DNA from: Desulfobacteraceae bacterium
Lineage (GTDB): Bacteria > Desulfobacterota > Desulfobacteria > Desulfobacterales > Desulfosarcinaceae
Length of the DNA: 6,984 nucleotides
Assembly (NCBI GenBank): GCA_027031325.1
Contig: JALVRI010000085.1
Location: 1-6,984, forward strand
Direction of reading: 5' to 3'
Below, piece after piece: positions 1 through 6,184 of this stretch. Numbering within the stretch: position 1 is the first letter of the stretch; each line of letters opens with the position of its first letter. The notes beneath the pieces were generated by a model. The model saw only the letters and a list, made by a program, of their open reading frames with translations, was not told the DNA's origin and ran no database searches. The position numbers were made by a program, and so were the translations under genes.

Positions 1-528
1 CCCGAGTGATCAAAAGGTTGGGCCAAATTTAGGCAATCGCCCCCCGAATGTCAATCCTAATGATTTTCAAAATCCACCCAAGAGCCGACCTGTCCTTCAA
101 ATGATTATTACTTATTGATATATTTGCCATTTCCATACACATAGGCTTCAACTATTTCTAAATACTAACATTTTGACAATCTTGGTTTTTGCAAAAATTC
201 TAAGAAGATCCGGAGTTATCAACAATATGTCGACAAAATATCATTCTCCGATTTTCTGCTATTTCCTTTGATTTTCCACAAATTTCATTTTTTCATGGAT
301 TCGATACCTCGACCCGCCAAGAAAAGCCGGGAGTCTTGTTTGGCAAGCCGCCGGGGCTCACGAGCAGCGGTTTCTTGGAAGACTTCCATTTACAAAACCC
401 GGGCATCCGGCTAAGATCGCCTTTCAAAAAGCCGGGAGCGCCCGCTACTTGGCCACCGGCAATGAAATTTCGCCTGCTGTTTAAGGGAAAACCGCTTCGG
501 AATCTTTAAACTTTCCGGGATACCTGCA
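1..528. other. Noncoding region upstream of uvrA, AT-rich left part
   Basis: I see no convincing gene in this stretch. Bases 1 to about 300 are clearly AT-rich with many short A and T runs; from about 300 to 528 the composition is closer to that of the genes, so there is a visible break. The left part holds two 9-mers one mismatch from the DnaA-box consensus, TTATCAACA at 216-224 and TTTTCCACA at 272-280. The right part holds a 12-base direct repeat, AAAAGCCGGGAG, at 322-333 and 427-438, and a short palindrome, TGGAAGACTTCCA, at 376-388. A frame open from the left edge stops at 116-118; its translation is rich in Asn and Pro and resembles no family I know. No clear sigma-70 promoter for uvrA could be fixed: TTGACA at 173-178 lacks a good -10 partner. 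Confidence 0.6.
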
Positions 529-3357
529 TTGTCAATGGGCTCAAGATCAATAATCATAAGGGGTGCCCGCCAGCATAATCTGAAGAACATCGACCTGGAT
601 ATCCCCCGCAACAAGCTGGTTGTCATCACCGGCCTTTCAGGGTCGGGTAAATCTTCCCTGGCCTTCGACACCCTCTATGCCGAAGGCCAGCGCCGTTATG
701 TCGAATCCCTGTCGGTCTACGCCCGCCAGTTCCTGGAAAAACTCGAAAAGCCGGATGTGGACCTCATCGAAGGGCTGTCACCGGCCATTGCCATCGAGCA
801 AAAGACAGCCGCCCACAACCCACGTTCGACCGTCGGCACGGTAACCGAGATTCACGATTTCCTGCGCCTGCTCTTTGCCCGGGTGGGCACCTATCACTGT
901 CATCGCTGCCAGCGACCCATTGCCTCCCTGAGCGTAGATCAAATGATCTCCCGCATCATGGCAAGGACAAAAGAGGGTGACAGAATCATAATTCTGGCAC
1001 CCATAGAGATTGGACCGCCCAAAACGATATTCACACGCCTGCGACGCCAGGGTTTTGCCAGGGTGCGGGTCGACGGCAAAATCATTGATCTCGAAACACA
1101 ACCAGGAACGGGATTCAAAATCCACAAAAGGCTGGAAGTGGTGGTTGACCGCCTGGTCATCAAGCCGGCTGTCCGCAATCGCCTGGCAGATTCCCTGGAG
1201 CTGGCCCTGGCCCTTGCCGGAGGAACGCTCACGGTCGAATCCGTCGACCGGAGCATGAATACCCTGGCAATAATGCGCTTCAGCGAAAAAGCCATTTGCC
1301 TGGAATGCGGCATCGAACAGCCTGAACTTTCACCGGCCAGTTTTTCTTTCAACTCACCCCACGGGGCCTGCCCGGCCTGCGATGGACTGGGAACGACCCA
1401 GGTTTTCGACCCGGAGCTGATCATTCCCAACCCCGAACTATCCCTAAGAGAAGGTGCGGTCGCCCCCTGGGCCCATCGCCAGTCAGTAGCCTTCGCCGAA
1501 TTTCTCGATGCCCTGACCGCCCATTACCAGGTCGACCTGTATACGCCATTTAAAGACTTACCGGAGAGGTTCAAAAAAGTTCTCCTCTACGGTTCCGGCG
1601 ATCAAAGCATCAGGTTTTACCGCCAGCATGGCGGAAAGCGGGTTTTCGACCCCCGTCCTTTCGAAGGTATCATCCCTTACTTGCAACGTCGCTACGCCGA
1701 AACCGATTCCAGGAAAATACGCGAAGAAATACGCCGCTTCATGCGTTTTTCGCCCTGCCCCCAATGCAAAGGGACCAGACTGAGGATAGAAAGCCGCTCG
1801 GTCAAAGTAAACGGATTGACAATCGACCAGGTAGCGGCCATGAGCATCGAGCAGGCGGCCGGAGTTTTCGGTAACTTCGAACTGGATGGTTCAAAGGGAC
1901 CGGTCGCGGCCAGGATCGTCGGCGAGATAAAGTCCCGCCTTGACTTTCTCCTGGACGTGGGCCTTGCTTACCTGACCCTGGACCGCCCCGCCCATACCCT
2001 TTCAGGGGGGGAAAGCCAGCGCATCCGCCTGGCAACCCAGATCGGTTCCAAGCTGACCGGGGTACTTTATGTTCTCGATGAACCCAGCATCGGCCTTCAC
2101 CCCCGGGACACCCGCAGATTGCTCGCCACCTTGACCAGAATGCGTGATATCGGCAACACGGTCCTGGTAGTTGAACACGACCGGGATACTATCATGGCAT
2201 CCGATTTTGTCATCGACATGGGGCCCGGGGCCGGTGCCAGGGGCGGCCGGGTGGTATTTGCCGGCCCTCCCGGGGCAATGTTGAAATCCAAAGTCTCTTT
2301 GACCGGTCAATACCTGTCTGGAAGGCAGACGATAGAGGTTCCGGCCAGGCGGCGCAATCCGCGCCATTGGCTGGTGATCGAGGGAGCGCGCCTGAACAAT
2401 CTCAAGTCCCTGTCGGCCCGGATACCCTTGGGCTGCCTGGTCTGCGTCACCGGGGTGTCCGGCTCTGGCAAATCCTCCCTTGTCCTGGAAACCCTCTATC
2501 CTGCCCTGCTCCAGAATCTGAATCGCACCGCCTCGACCGCAGGTCCCTACGACCGGATTTCAGGCCTGGAACATCTGGACAAAGCCATCAACATTGACCA
2601 AAGCCCCATCGGCAAAACGCCGCGCTCCAACCCGGCCACATACACGGGGGTGTTCAACCTGATCCGGGAGCTTTTCTCCAAGACCCAGGAAGCCCGGGCT
2701 CGCGGCTACAAGGCGGGACGATTCAGTTTCAATGTCAAGGGGGGACGCTGCGAAGCCTGCCGGGGCGATGGAATCATAAAGATCGAAATGAACTTTTTGC
2801 CGGATGTATATATAACTTGCGACGTCTGCCGCGGATTGCGTTACAACCGGGAAACCCTCGAAGTGCGCTACAAGGGCAAGAATATCTCCGAGGTGCTGGA
2901 AATGACGGTGAACCAGGCCCTGGACTTCTTCGGACCCATAAAGGCCCTGCGCCAAAAGCTGGAAACCCTGGTCAAGGTCGGCCTTGGATACATCCACCTT
3001 GGCCAGCCTGCAAATACCCTCTCCGGGGGCGAGGCCCAGCGGGTCAAGCTGGCCCGCGAGTTGAGCCGCCAAAGCACCGGGCGGACCCTTTATCTGCTGG
3101 ATGAACCCACAACCGGTCTGCACATGGAAGATATCAAACAACTTCTCTTTGTTCTAGAGCGGCTGGTGGACGCCGGCAATACGGTGATCATCATCGAACA
3201 CAACCTGGAGGTAATAAAAACGGCCGATTATTTGTTGGACCTGGGCCCGGAAGGAGGAGATGGAGGAGGAGAGGTGGTGGCCTGCGGGACCCCGGAACAG
3301 GTGGCCCTGGAACCCGGTTCGCACACGGGGCGGTTTCTCAAGCAAGTGCTGAGTTGA
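529..3357 (+). CDS. uvrA: Excinuclease ABC subunit A (UvrA), nucleotide excision repair
   Basis: UvrA is the damage-recognition ATPase of nucleotide excision repair; as a dimer in the cytoplasm it finds distorted DNA and loads UvrB. The protein is 942 residues, the usual length (E. coli about 940). Two ABC ATPase halves are complete: Walker A GLSGSGKS at 35-42 and GVSGSGKS at 642-649, signature LSGGESQR at 491-498 and LSGGEAQR at 831-838, and Walker B ending LDEP at 516-519 and 857-860. Zinc-binding Cys pairs are present at 257/260 with 281/284, and at 741/744 with 764/767; a CPQC pair lies at 410-413. The UvrB-binding insertion lies roughly at 120-250. The start is uncertain between TTG at 529 and ATG at 535. 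Neither has a strong Shine-Dalgarno site; GGGA at 517-520 is better spaced for TTG, while ATG gives the more typical short N-terminus before IIIRGARQHNL. The gene stands alone and converges on atpE. Confidence 0.98.
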   Translation: MSMGSRSIIIRGARQHNLKNIDLDIPRNKLVVITGLSGSGKSSLAFDTLYAEGQRRYVESLSVYARQFLEKLEKPDVDLIEGLSPAIAIEQKTAAHNPRSTVGTVTEIHDFLRLLFARVGTYHCHRCQRPIASLSVDQMISRIMARTKEGDRIIILAPIEIGPPKTIFTRLRRQGFARVRVDGKIIDLETQPGTGFKIHKRLEVVVDRLVIKPAVRNRLADSLELALALAGGTLTVESVDRSMNTLAIMRFSEKAICLECGIEQPELSPASFSFNSPHGACPACDGLGTTQVFDPELIIPNPELSLREGAVAPWAHRQSVAFAEFLDALTAHYQVDLYTPFKDLPERFKKVLLYGSGDQSIRFYRQHGGKRVFDPRPFEGIIPYLQRRYAETDSRKIREEIRRFMRFSPCPQCKGTRLRIESRSVKVNGLTIDQVAAMSIEQAAGVFGNFELDGSKGPVAARIVGEIKSRLDFLLDVGLAYLTLDRPAHTLSGGESQRIRLATQIGSKLTGVLYVLDEPSIGLHPRDTRRLLATLTRMRDIGNTVLVVEHDRDTIMASDFVIDMGPGAGARGGRVVFAGPPGAMLKSKVSLTGQYLSGRQTIEVPARRRNPRHWLVIEGARLNNLKSLSARIPLGCLVCVTGVSGSGKSSLVLETLYPALLQNLNRTASTAGPYDRISGLEHLDKAINIDQSPIGKTPRSNPATYTGVFNLIRELFSKTQEARARGYKAGRFSFNVKGGRCEACRGDGIIKIEMNFLPDVYITCDVCRGLRYNRETLEVRYKGKNISEVLEMTVNQALDFFGPIKALRQKLETLVKVGLGYIHLGQPANTLSGGEAQRVKLARELSRQSTGRTLYLLDEPTTGLHMEDIKQLLFVLERLVDAGNTVIIIEHNLEVIKTADYLLDLGPEGGDGGGEVVACGTPEQVALEPGSHTGRFLKQVLS

Positions 3358-3359
3358 TG

Positions 3360-3402
3360 AAAAAAAGGCCGCCTCCCTTGGAGAACGCGGCCTTTCTATT
3401 TT
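3360..3402. terminator. Bidirectional rho-independent terminator between uvrA and atpE
   Basis: A perfect 9-bp stem, AAAGGCCGC at 3364-3372 pairing with GCGGCCTTT at 3387-3395, encloses a 14-base loop. On the + strand it is followed by CTATTTT, a modest T tract; on the - strand the stem runs into seven T residues (A run at 3360-3366). It begins just after the uvrA stop and lies about 20 bases past the atpE stop, so it can end both convergent transcripts, with the stronger tail in the atp direction. Confidence 0.9.
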
Positions 3403-3421
3403 CCGTCGATCGGGTCGGTTA

Positions 3422-3709
3422 TTAGTGACCGGCACCGAACAGACCGGCGATGGCACCTGCCTGCGGATGGGCGTAGATCAGAATCAGCGCCACAACCAGA
3501 GCGTAGATACACAGCGACTCGATCATCGCCAGACCGATCAGCATGGTAACGGTGACTTTACCGGAAGACTCGGGATTGCGGGCGACGCCTTCCACAGCAG
3601 CCTTGAGACCAAGGCCCTGTCCGATACCACAACCGAATGCCGCAATGGCGATTCCAAAACCAGCTGCCGTTACACAGGCGATGAAGAACTGTAATGCTTG
3701 TGCTTCCAT
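3422..3709 (-). CDS. atpE: F0F1 ATP synthase subunit c (proteolipid)
   Basis: Subunit c forms the membrane rotor ring of ATP synthase and carries the coupling ion. The 95 residues form two hydrophobic helices (about 7-41 and 52-81) joined by the polar loop ARNP at 43-46, with a short Gly/Ala-rich tail. The ion-binding carboxylate is Glu64 in helix 2. A gapless alignment by eye to the Na+-type c subunit of Ilyobacter keeps Gln31, Glu64, Ser65 and Tyr69, but has Leu66 where the Na+ type has Thr. The helix-1 packing motif reads A-x-G-x-G-x-G (24-30), with the first Gly replaced by Ala. Three Cys (12, 27, 67) are present. The ATG at 3709 has a strong AAGGAGG Shine-Dalgarno site (3721-3727) about 11 bases upstream. 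It is the last gene of the block, separated from atpB by 124 bases containing a hairpin. Confidence 0.98.
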   Translation of the reverse strand: MEAQALQFFIACVTAAGFGIAIAAFGCGIGQGLGLKAAVEGVARNPESSGKVTVTMLIGLAMIESLCIYALVVALILIYAHPQAGAIAGLFGAGH

Positions 3710-3785
3710 TTGCTACGCTACCTCCTTTTGATGTTTTTGGCTTCTTCCTGTTAACCCCAATCAGTTTTAACCACTCACACTCAGC

Positions 3786-3819
3786 GGACTCTGCCGGCAG
3801 GCTTCTTTTCCGGCAGTCC
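3786..3819 (-). promoter_or_regulatory. Hairpin in the atpB-atpE intercistronic gap
   Basis: On the transcribed - strand, GGACTGCCGG can pair with CCGGCAGAGTCC across a 12-base loop, giving about 10 base pairs with a two-base bulge. It lies some 15 bases past the atpB stop and about 75 bases before the atpE start. No T run follows, so it is not a standard terminator. An RNA-processing, stability or partial-attenuation element that helps raise subunit c output over subunit a is a reasonable inference, since many c copies are needed per complex. Confidence 0.45.
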
Positions 3820-3833
3820 CGCAAAATGGCATA

Positions 3834-4523
3834 TCAATGGGCGTGTTCCATGGCCCCCGAAAAGTAGATGATCGAAAGCAGGAAAAACACGAACCCCTGG
3901 ACAAAGGCCACGAAAATTCCCAGGGCCATGATCGGCAGAGGGGCGAAAAAGGCCCCGGCCAGGAAAAAGAGAATACTGAGCACGATTTCATGGCCCATCA
4001 TGTTCCCGAACAGACGGAAGGAGAGGGAGAGAATACGGGCCGCATGACCGATAATCTCGATCACGAAAATAAGGGGGGCCATCCACCATACCGGCCCCAG
4101 GAAATGCTTGATATAGGCCGCTCCGTGATACTTGATACCGATGACATGGGTGAAGACAACCACCACGATGGCACACGACAGGGTAGTATTCAGATTTGAA
4201 GTCGGCGGCATGAAGCCGGGAATGATACCGATCAGGTTGCCAATGAAAATATAGATAAATACGGTACCTGCCAGGGGAAACAGCCAGCGGCCTTCTTCTC
4301 CGATGGTATCCACCATGAATTCCTCGATACCGGAGATGATAACTTCGGCCAGGTTCTGGGCCTTGCCGGGAATCAGCTGGGCTCCCTTGGCCATCAGGGC
4401 GCCGGCAATGATCAAGAACGCCATCAGGACCCATGAGTAAACCACATGTACGTTTTGATGGGCGAATTCCCCCAACCCTATGAATTCGAACAACTTAACG
4501 AAAAACAGATAGGGGTGTTCCAT
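3834..4523 (-). CDS. atpB: F0F1 ATP synthase subunit a
   Basis: Subunit a is the membrane stator that gives ions access to the c ring. The protein is 229 residues, shorter than E. coli (271) but usual for deltaproteobacterial forms. Hydrophobic segments lie at about 27-46, 82-104, 114-130, 146-168, 179-196 and 198-220. The essential Arg is Arg170 in the motif FRLFGNMMGHE (169-179), matching E. coli Arg210. Glu179 matches E. coli Glu219, and His178 takes the position of E. coli Gly218, the common arrangement outside enterics. Gln209 near the last helix matches the conserved Gln252. The ATG at 4523 has an AAGGAGG Shine-Dalgarno site at 4534-4540, which lies inside the final codons of atpI; only two bases separate the atpI stop from this start, so translation is probably coupled. 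The protein ends in a His-containing tail. Confidence 0.98.
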   Translation of the reverse strand: MEHPYLFFVKLFEFIGLGEFAHQNVHVVYSWVLMAFLIIAGALMAKGAQLIPGKAQNLAEVIISGIEEFMVDTIGEEGRWLFPLAGTVFIYIFIGNLIGIIPGFMPPTSNLNTTLSCAIVVVVFTHVIGIKYHGAAYIKHFLGPVWWMAPLIFVIEIIGHAARILSLSFRLFGNMMGHEIVLSILFFLAGAFFAPLPIMALGIFVAFVQGFVFFLLSIIYFSGAMEHAH

Positions 4524-4525
4524 CC

Positions 4526-4912
4526 TTATACCGCCTCCTTGAAAATAAGTTTGGTGATCTCCACCGCCGTGGCCAGCATGATGCTCGCAACCACCACGGA
4601 AAGACCTATGAAAAGACCCAGCGGGTCCACCAGATGCTTGCTGATTAAAAAGAAAATAATTACGCCGCTGATGGTAAAACGAACGTAATACTTGGCCAGG
4701 ATAACGTTATGGGAAGCAAGATGGGGTGGCGTCAGGGACTTCTTGAGGGTTCTGGCCAGGAGGTGGAAATTGACGGTGACTATCAGGCCGCCGAAGATGA
4801 TCCCGCGGGCAAAAGCAGGCGGAGCCCATAGCAAACCCGCCAGTCCGGCTACAACCAGCAAAACCCAATTGGCCCTGGTAATCATTTTCAGGATGCGCTT
4901 TTGAATGTTCAC
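4526..4912 (-). CDS. atpI: ATP synthase subunit I (AtpI family), small membrane protein
   Basis: This is a 128-residue protein with four likely membrane helices at about 14-31, 37-53, 76-92 and 96-119, and basic or polar linkers such as RTLKKS at 54-59. Its size, helix pattern and place directly before atpB match the ATP synthase I chain family (Pfam ATP-synt_I). Members are not part of the finished enzyme; they are thought to help assemble the c ring or deliver cations. The start is GTG at 4912, preceded by a G-rich stretch (GGGGGCGG) that can act as a Shine-Dalgarno site; an ATG at residue 10 lacks one. It lies 17 bases after the atpZ stop and almost touches atpB. The family call rests on topology and context more than on strict motifs, because this family diverges fast. 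Confidence 0.85.
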   Translation of the reverse strand: MNIQKRILKMITRANWVLLVVAGLAGLLWAPPAFARGIIFGGLIVTVNFHLLARTLKKSLTPPHLASHNVILAKYYVRFTISGVIIFFLISKHLVDPLGLFIGLSVVVASIMLATAVEITKLIFKEAV

Positions 4913-4929
4913 ACCGCCCCCATCGTGGA

Positions 4930-5148
4930 CTACAACTTGCGGCTTTTCCTGATGGCCAGACCAAGGTTTTTATACCCGGCCGCAATTCCCAAAACCAGAA
5001 AGATCAAGGTCATCCATGGAGATGAGCCCCATTTTCGGTCCAGATAGACTCCCACGGCCAAACCGATAAAGATGGCCAACGCCATCGACAGCCCGATGCT
5101 GCTATAGTATGCAAGCTGCCTTAAAGTACGATAAGTTTCACGTTTCAT
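4930..5148 (-). CDS. atpZ: AtpZ/AtpI-type F0F1-ATPase-associated membrane protein
   Basis: This 72-residue protein has two likely membrane helices at about 13-35 and 45-64. Between and around them lies the pattern GVYLDRKWGSSPW (33-45), then a Gly-rich second helix ending GIAAGYKNL (54-62), which is typical of the putative F0F1-ATPase subunit family (Pfam AtpZ/ATPase_gene1). The N-terminus is basic, and the C-terminus (IRKSRKL) is too. In other bacteria AtpZ acts with AtpI, either in cation transport or in ATP synthase assembly. The frame could start further up at 5211, but those extra residues cross an inverted repeat and a possible promoter and look non-native, so I prefer the ATG at 5148. 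That ATG has no strong Shine-Dalgarno site, which leaves the start somewhat open. It is the first gene of the F0 cluster. Confidence 0.85.
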   Translation of the reverse strand: MKRETYRTLRQLAYYSSIGLSMALAIFIGLAVGVYLDRKWGSSPWMTLIFLVLGIAAGYKNLGLAIRKSRKL

Positions 5149-5171
5149 TTGGTTTTTGGTGGATGGACCAA

Positions 5172-5237
5172 ACGTTCGCCCTCTCAAAAGCACCAAGCGA
5201 ACGTCATGCATCTATCACATGGGGCCATTGGAGTCAA
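5172..5237 (-). promoter_or_regulatory. Possible atp promoter with downstream inverted repeat
   Basis: Reading on the - strand, TTGACT (5232-5237) is followed after 17 bases by a weak -10, TAGATG (5209-5214). The predicted transcript start, near 5202, falls on an exact 8-bp inverted repeat: GCGAACGT at 5197-5204 and ACGTTCGC at 5172-5179, 17 bases apart. The repeat could be an operator or a 5'-end mRNA hairpin; no T run follows, so it is not a terminator. The repeat is certain; the promoter is weakly supported, with a good -35 and a poor -10. It sits in the 108-bp pyrK-atpZ gap, which is where an F0 operon promoter would be expected. Confidence 0.4.
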
Positions 5238-5256
5238 TCCAAATTTGGTTAAATCC

Positions 5257-6057
5257 CTATCCGGGGATGATGATCCGCGAGGCATCGAAAACCGGTCCGT
5301 CCCGGCATACTTTGAGGTAGGCCCCCTGCCGGCCGGCTTGCTCGAGTACGCACCCCTGGCAGGCACCCATGCCGCAAGCCATCAATGTCTCTACCGCCAC
5401 CTGGCAACGGCAGCCGCAAGAAGCCGCGATCCGGCCCACAGCTTTCAACATGCCCGGCGGACCGCAGGCACAAATCATCCCGTCCGGATCACGGGCCACG
5501 GCCTCTGCCAGGGGTTCGGTCAGCGGTCCGGCCAGCCCGGCGCTTCCGTCATCGGTGGATAGATGCAATTCCAGGTTCAATTTTTCAAGTTCTTTCAAAC
5601 ACAGCAGATCGCTTTTGCTGCGCCCCCCCAGAAAAAAAATTATCCGGCCCGGGTAATTTCCGGCTCCAAGATGGCGGGCCAGGAATATCAACGGTGCGAT
5701 TCCGATTCCCCCTGCTGCCAGGAAAAGGGGATCGCTTTCATCTGGCACCTCGAACCCACGGCCGAGGGGACCAAGCAGGCTGACCCTTTGACCGGGAGCC
5801 ATGGCCGACATGGCTGCCGTAGCCCTGCCGACAACCTTGTAAATCAGCTCTATGCCACAGGCCTTTCCATCCTCCAATACCAGCCCGGCAACAGAAAAGG
5901 GACGGCGCCAAAACACCCCTTCAACGTCCCTGATCAGGATCATAACGAATTGCCCGGGTACAGCCCCGGCAAGGGACGGAATGCATTCGAGTTCCATTTT
6001 GTAATAACCGGGCCCCAAGACCCGGTTGTGGATAATCCGTGCATCTTGAAGGTCCAT
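5257..6057 (-). CDS. pyrK: Dihydroorotate dehydrogenase B, electron transfer subunit (PyrK)
   Basis: PyrK carries electrons between the FMN-containing PyrD and NAD+ in pyrimidine synthesis, using FAD and a [2Fe-2S] cluster. The 266-residue protein has the ferredoxin-reductase fold: FAD motif RRPFS at 51-55, LLGPLGRGF at about 94-102, the nucleotide-binding GGIGIAP at 116-122 and CGPPGML at 198-204. The cluster ligands are Cys228, Cys233, Cys236 and Cys251 (pattern C-x4-C-x2-C-x14-C), standard for PyrK. The frame is open further up to a TTG at 6102 and ATGs at 6087 and 6063, but GTGGAG at 6064-6069 sits six bases before the ATG at 6057, and that start gives the typical N-terminus. It lies 127 bases after pgeF. 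The expected partner pyrD does not follow; the next gene is atpZ, so the partner is elsewhere or upstream outside the window. A related NAD(P)H-flavin reductase role is less likely. Confidence 0.92.
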   Translation of the reverse strand: MDLQDARIIHNRVLGPGYYKMELECIPSLAGAVPGQFVMILIRDVEGVFWRRPFSVAGLVLEDGKACGIELIYKVVGRATAAMSAMAPGQRVSLLGPLGRGFEVPDESDPLFLAAGGIGIAPLIFLARHLGAGNYPGRIIFFLGGRSKSDLLCLKELEKLNLELHLSTDDGSAGLAGPLTEPLAEAVARDPDGMICACGPPGMLKAVGRIAASCGCRCQVAVETLMACGMGACQGCVLEQAGRQGAYLKVCRDGPVFDASRIIIPG

Positions 6058-6063
6058 GGCCAT

Positions 6064-6069
6064 CTCCAC
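6064..6069 (-). promoter_or_regulatory. Shine-Dalgarno site that sets the pyrK start
   Basis: GTGGAG on the - strand lies six bases before the ATG at 6057 and directly abuts the in-frame ATG at 6063, too close to serve the latter. This favours 6057 over the longer in-frame starts at 6102, 6087 and 6063. Confidence 0.6.
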
Positions 6070-6184
6070 TTTCACCCGGGCCGGCATTGCCGGAGCAGGC
6101 AAGCCGGTTTCAAACCATCATCGAAGTCCATACCATTACTACCCCGAAGAGCCGGGTGGTTAAAAGCGGCTTTCACAGCAGCCT

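Noticed and set aside
2..118. Open frame running in from the left edge, possible gene tail
   Set aside because: Only 38 codons, rich in Asn and Pro, in AT-rich DNA; nothing recognisable and no terminator after its stop.
173..201. Consensus TTGACA as a promoter for uvrA
   Set aside because: At 17-base spacing the -10 is AATTCT, a poor match, and it would give a leader of over 300 bases; not strong enough to call.
295..414. 39-codon ORF in the uvrA leader
   Set aside because: No ribosome site, basic and low-complexity translation, no family resemblance.
462..509. 15-codon ORF just upstream of uvrA, possible leader peptide
   Set aside because: No Shine-Dalgarno site, no run of regulatory codons and no attenuator hairpin; too short to support.
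2560..3141. 193-codon antisense open frame across uvrA
   Set aside because: It is a frame shadow of a highly conserved uvrA region; its translation has no recognisable domain and no ribosome site is evident.
5149..5211. Longer atpZ starting at 5211
   Set aside because: The added 21 residues are encoded across the inverted repeat and possible promoter, have no Shine-Dalgarno site, and are not typical of the family.
6027..6035. Perfect DnaA-box match (TTATCCACA on the - strand)
   Set aside because: It lies inside pyrK, encoding the Ile-Ile-His-Asn stretch of a normal N-terminus, and is isolated; one 9-mer in coding DNA is readily explained by chance.
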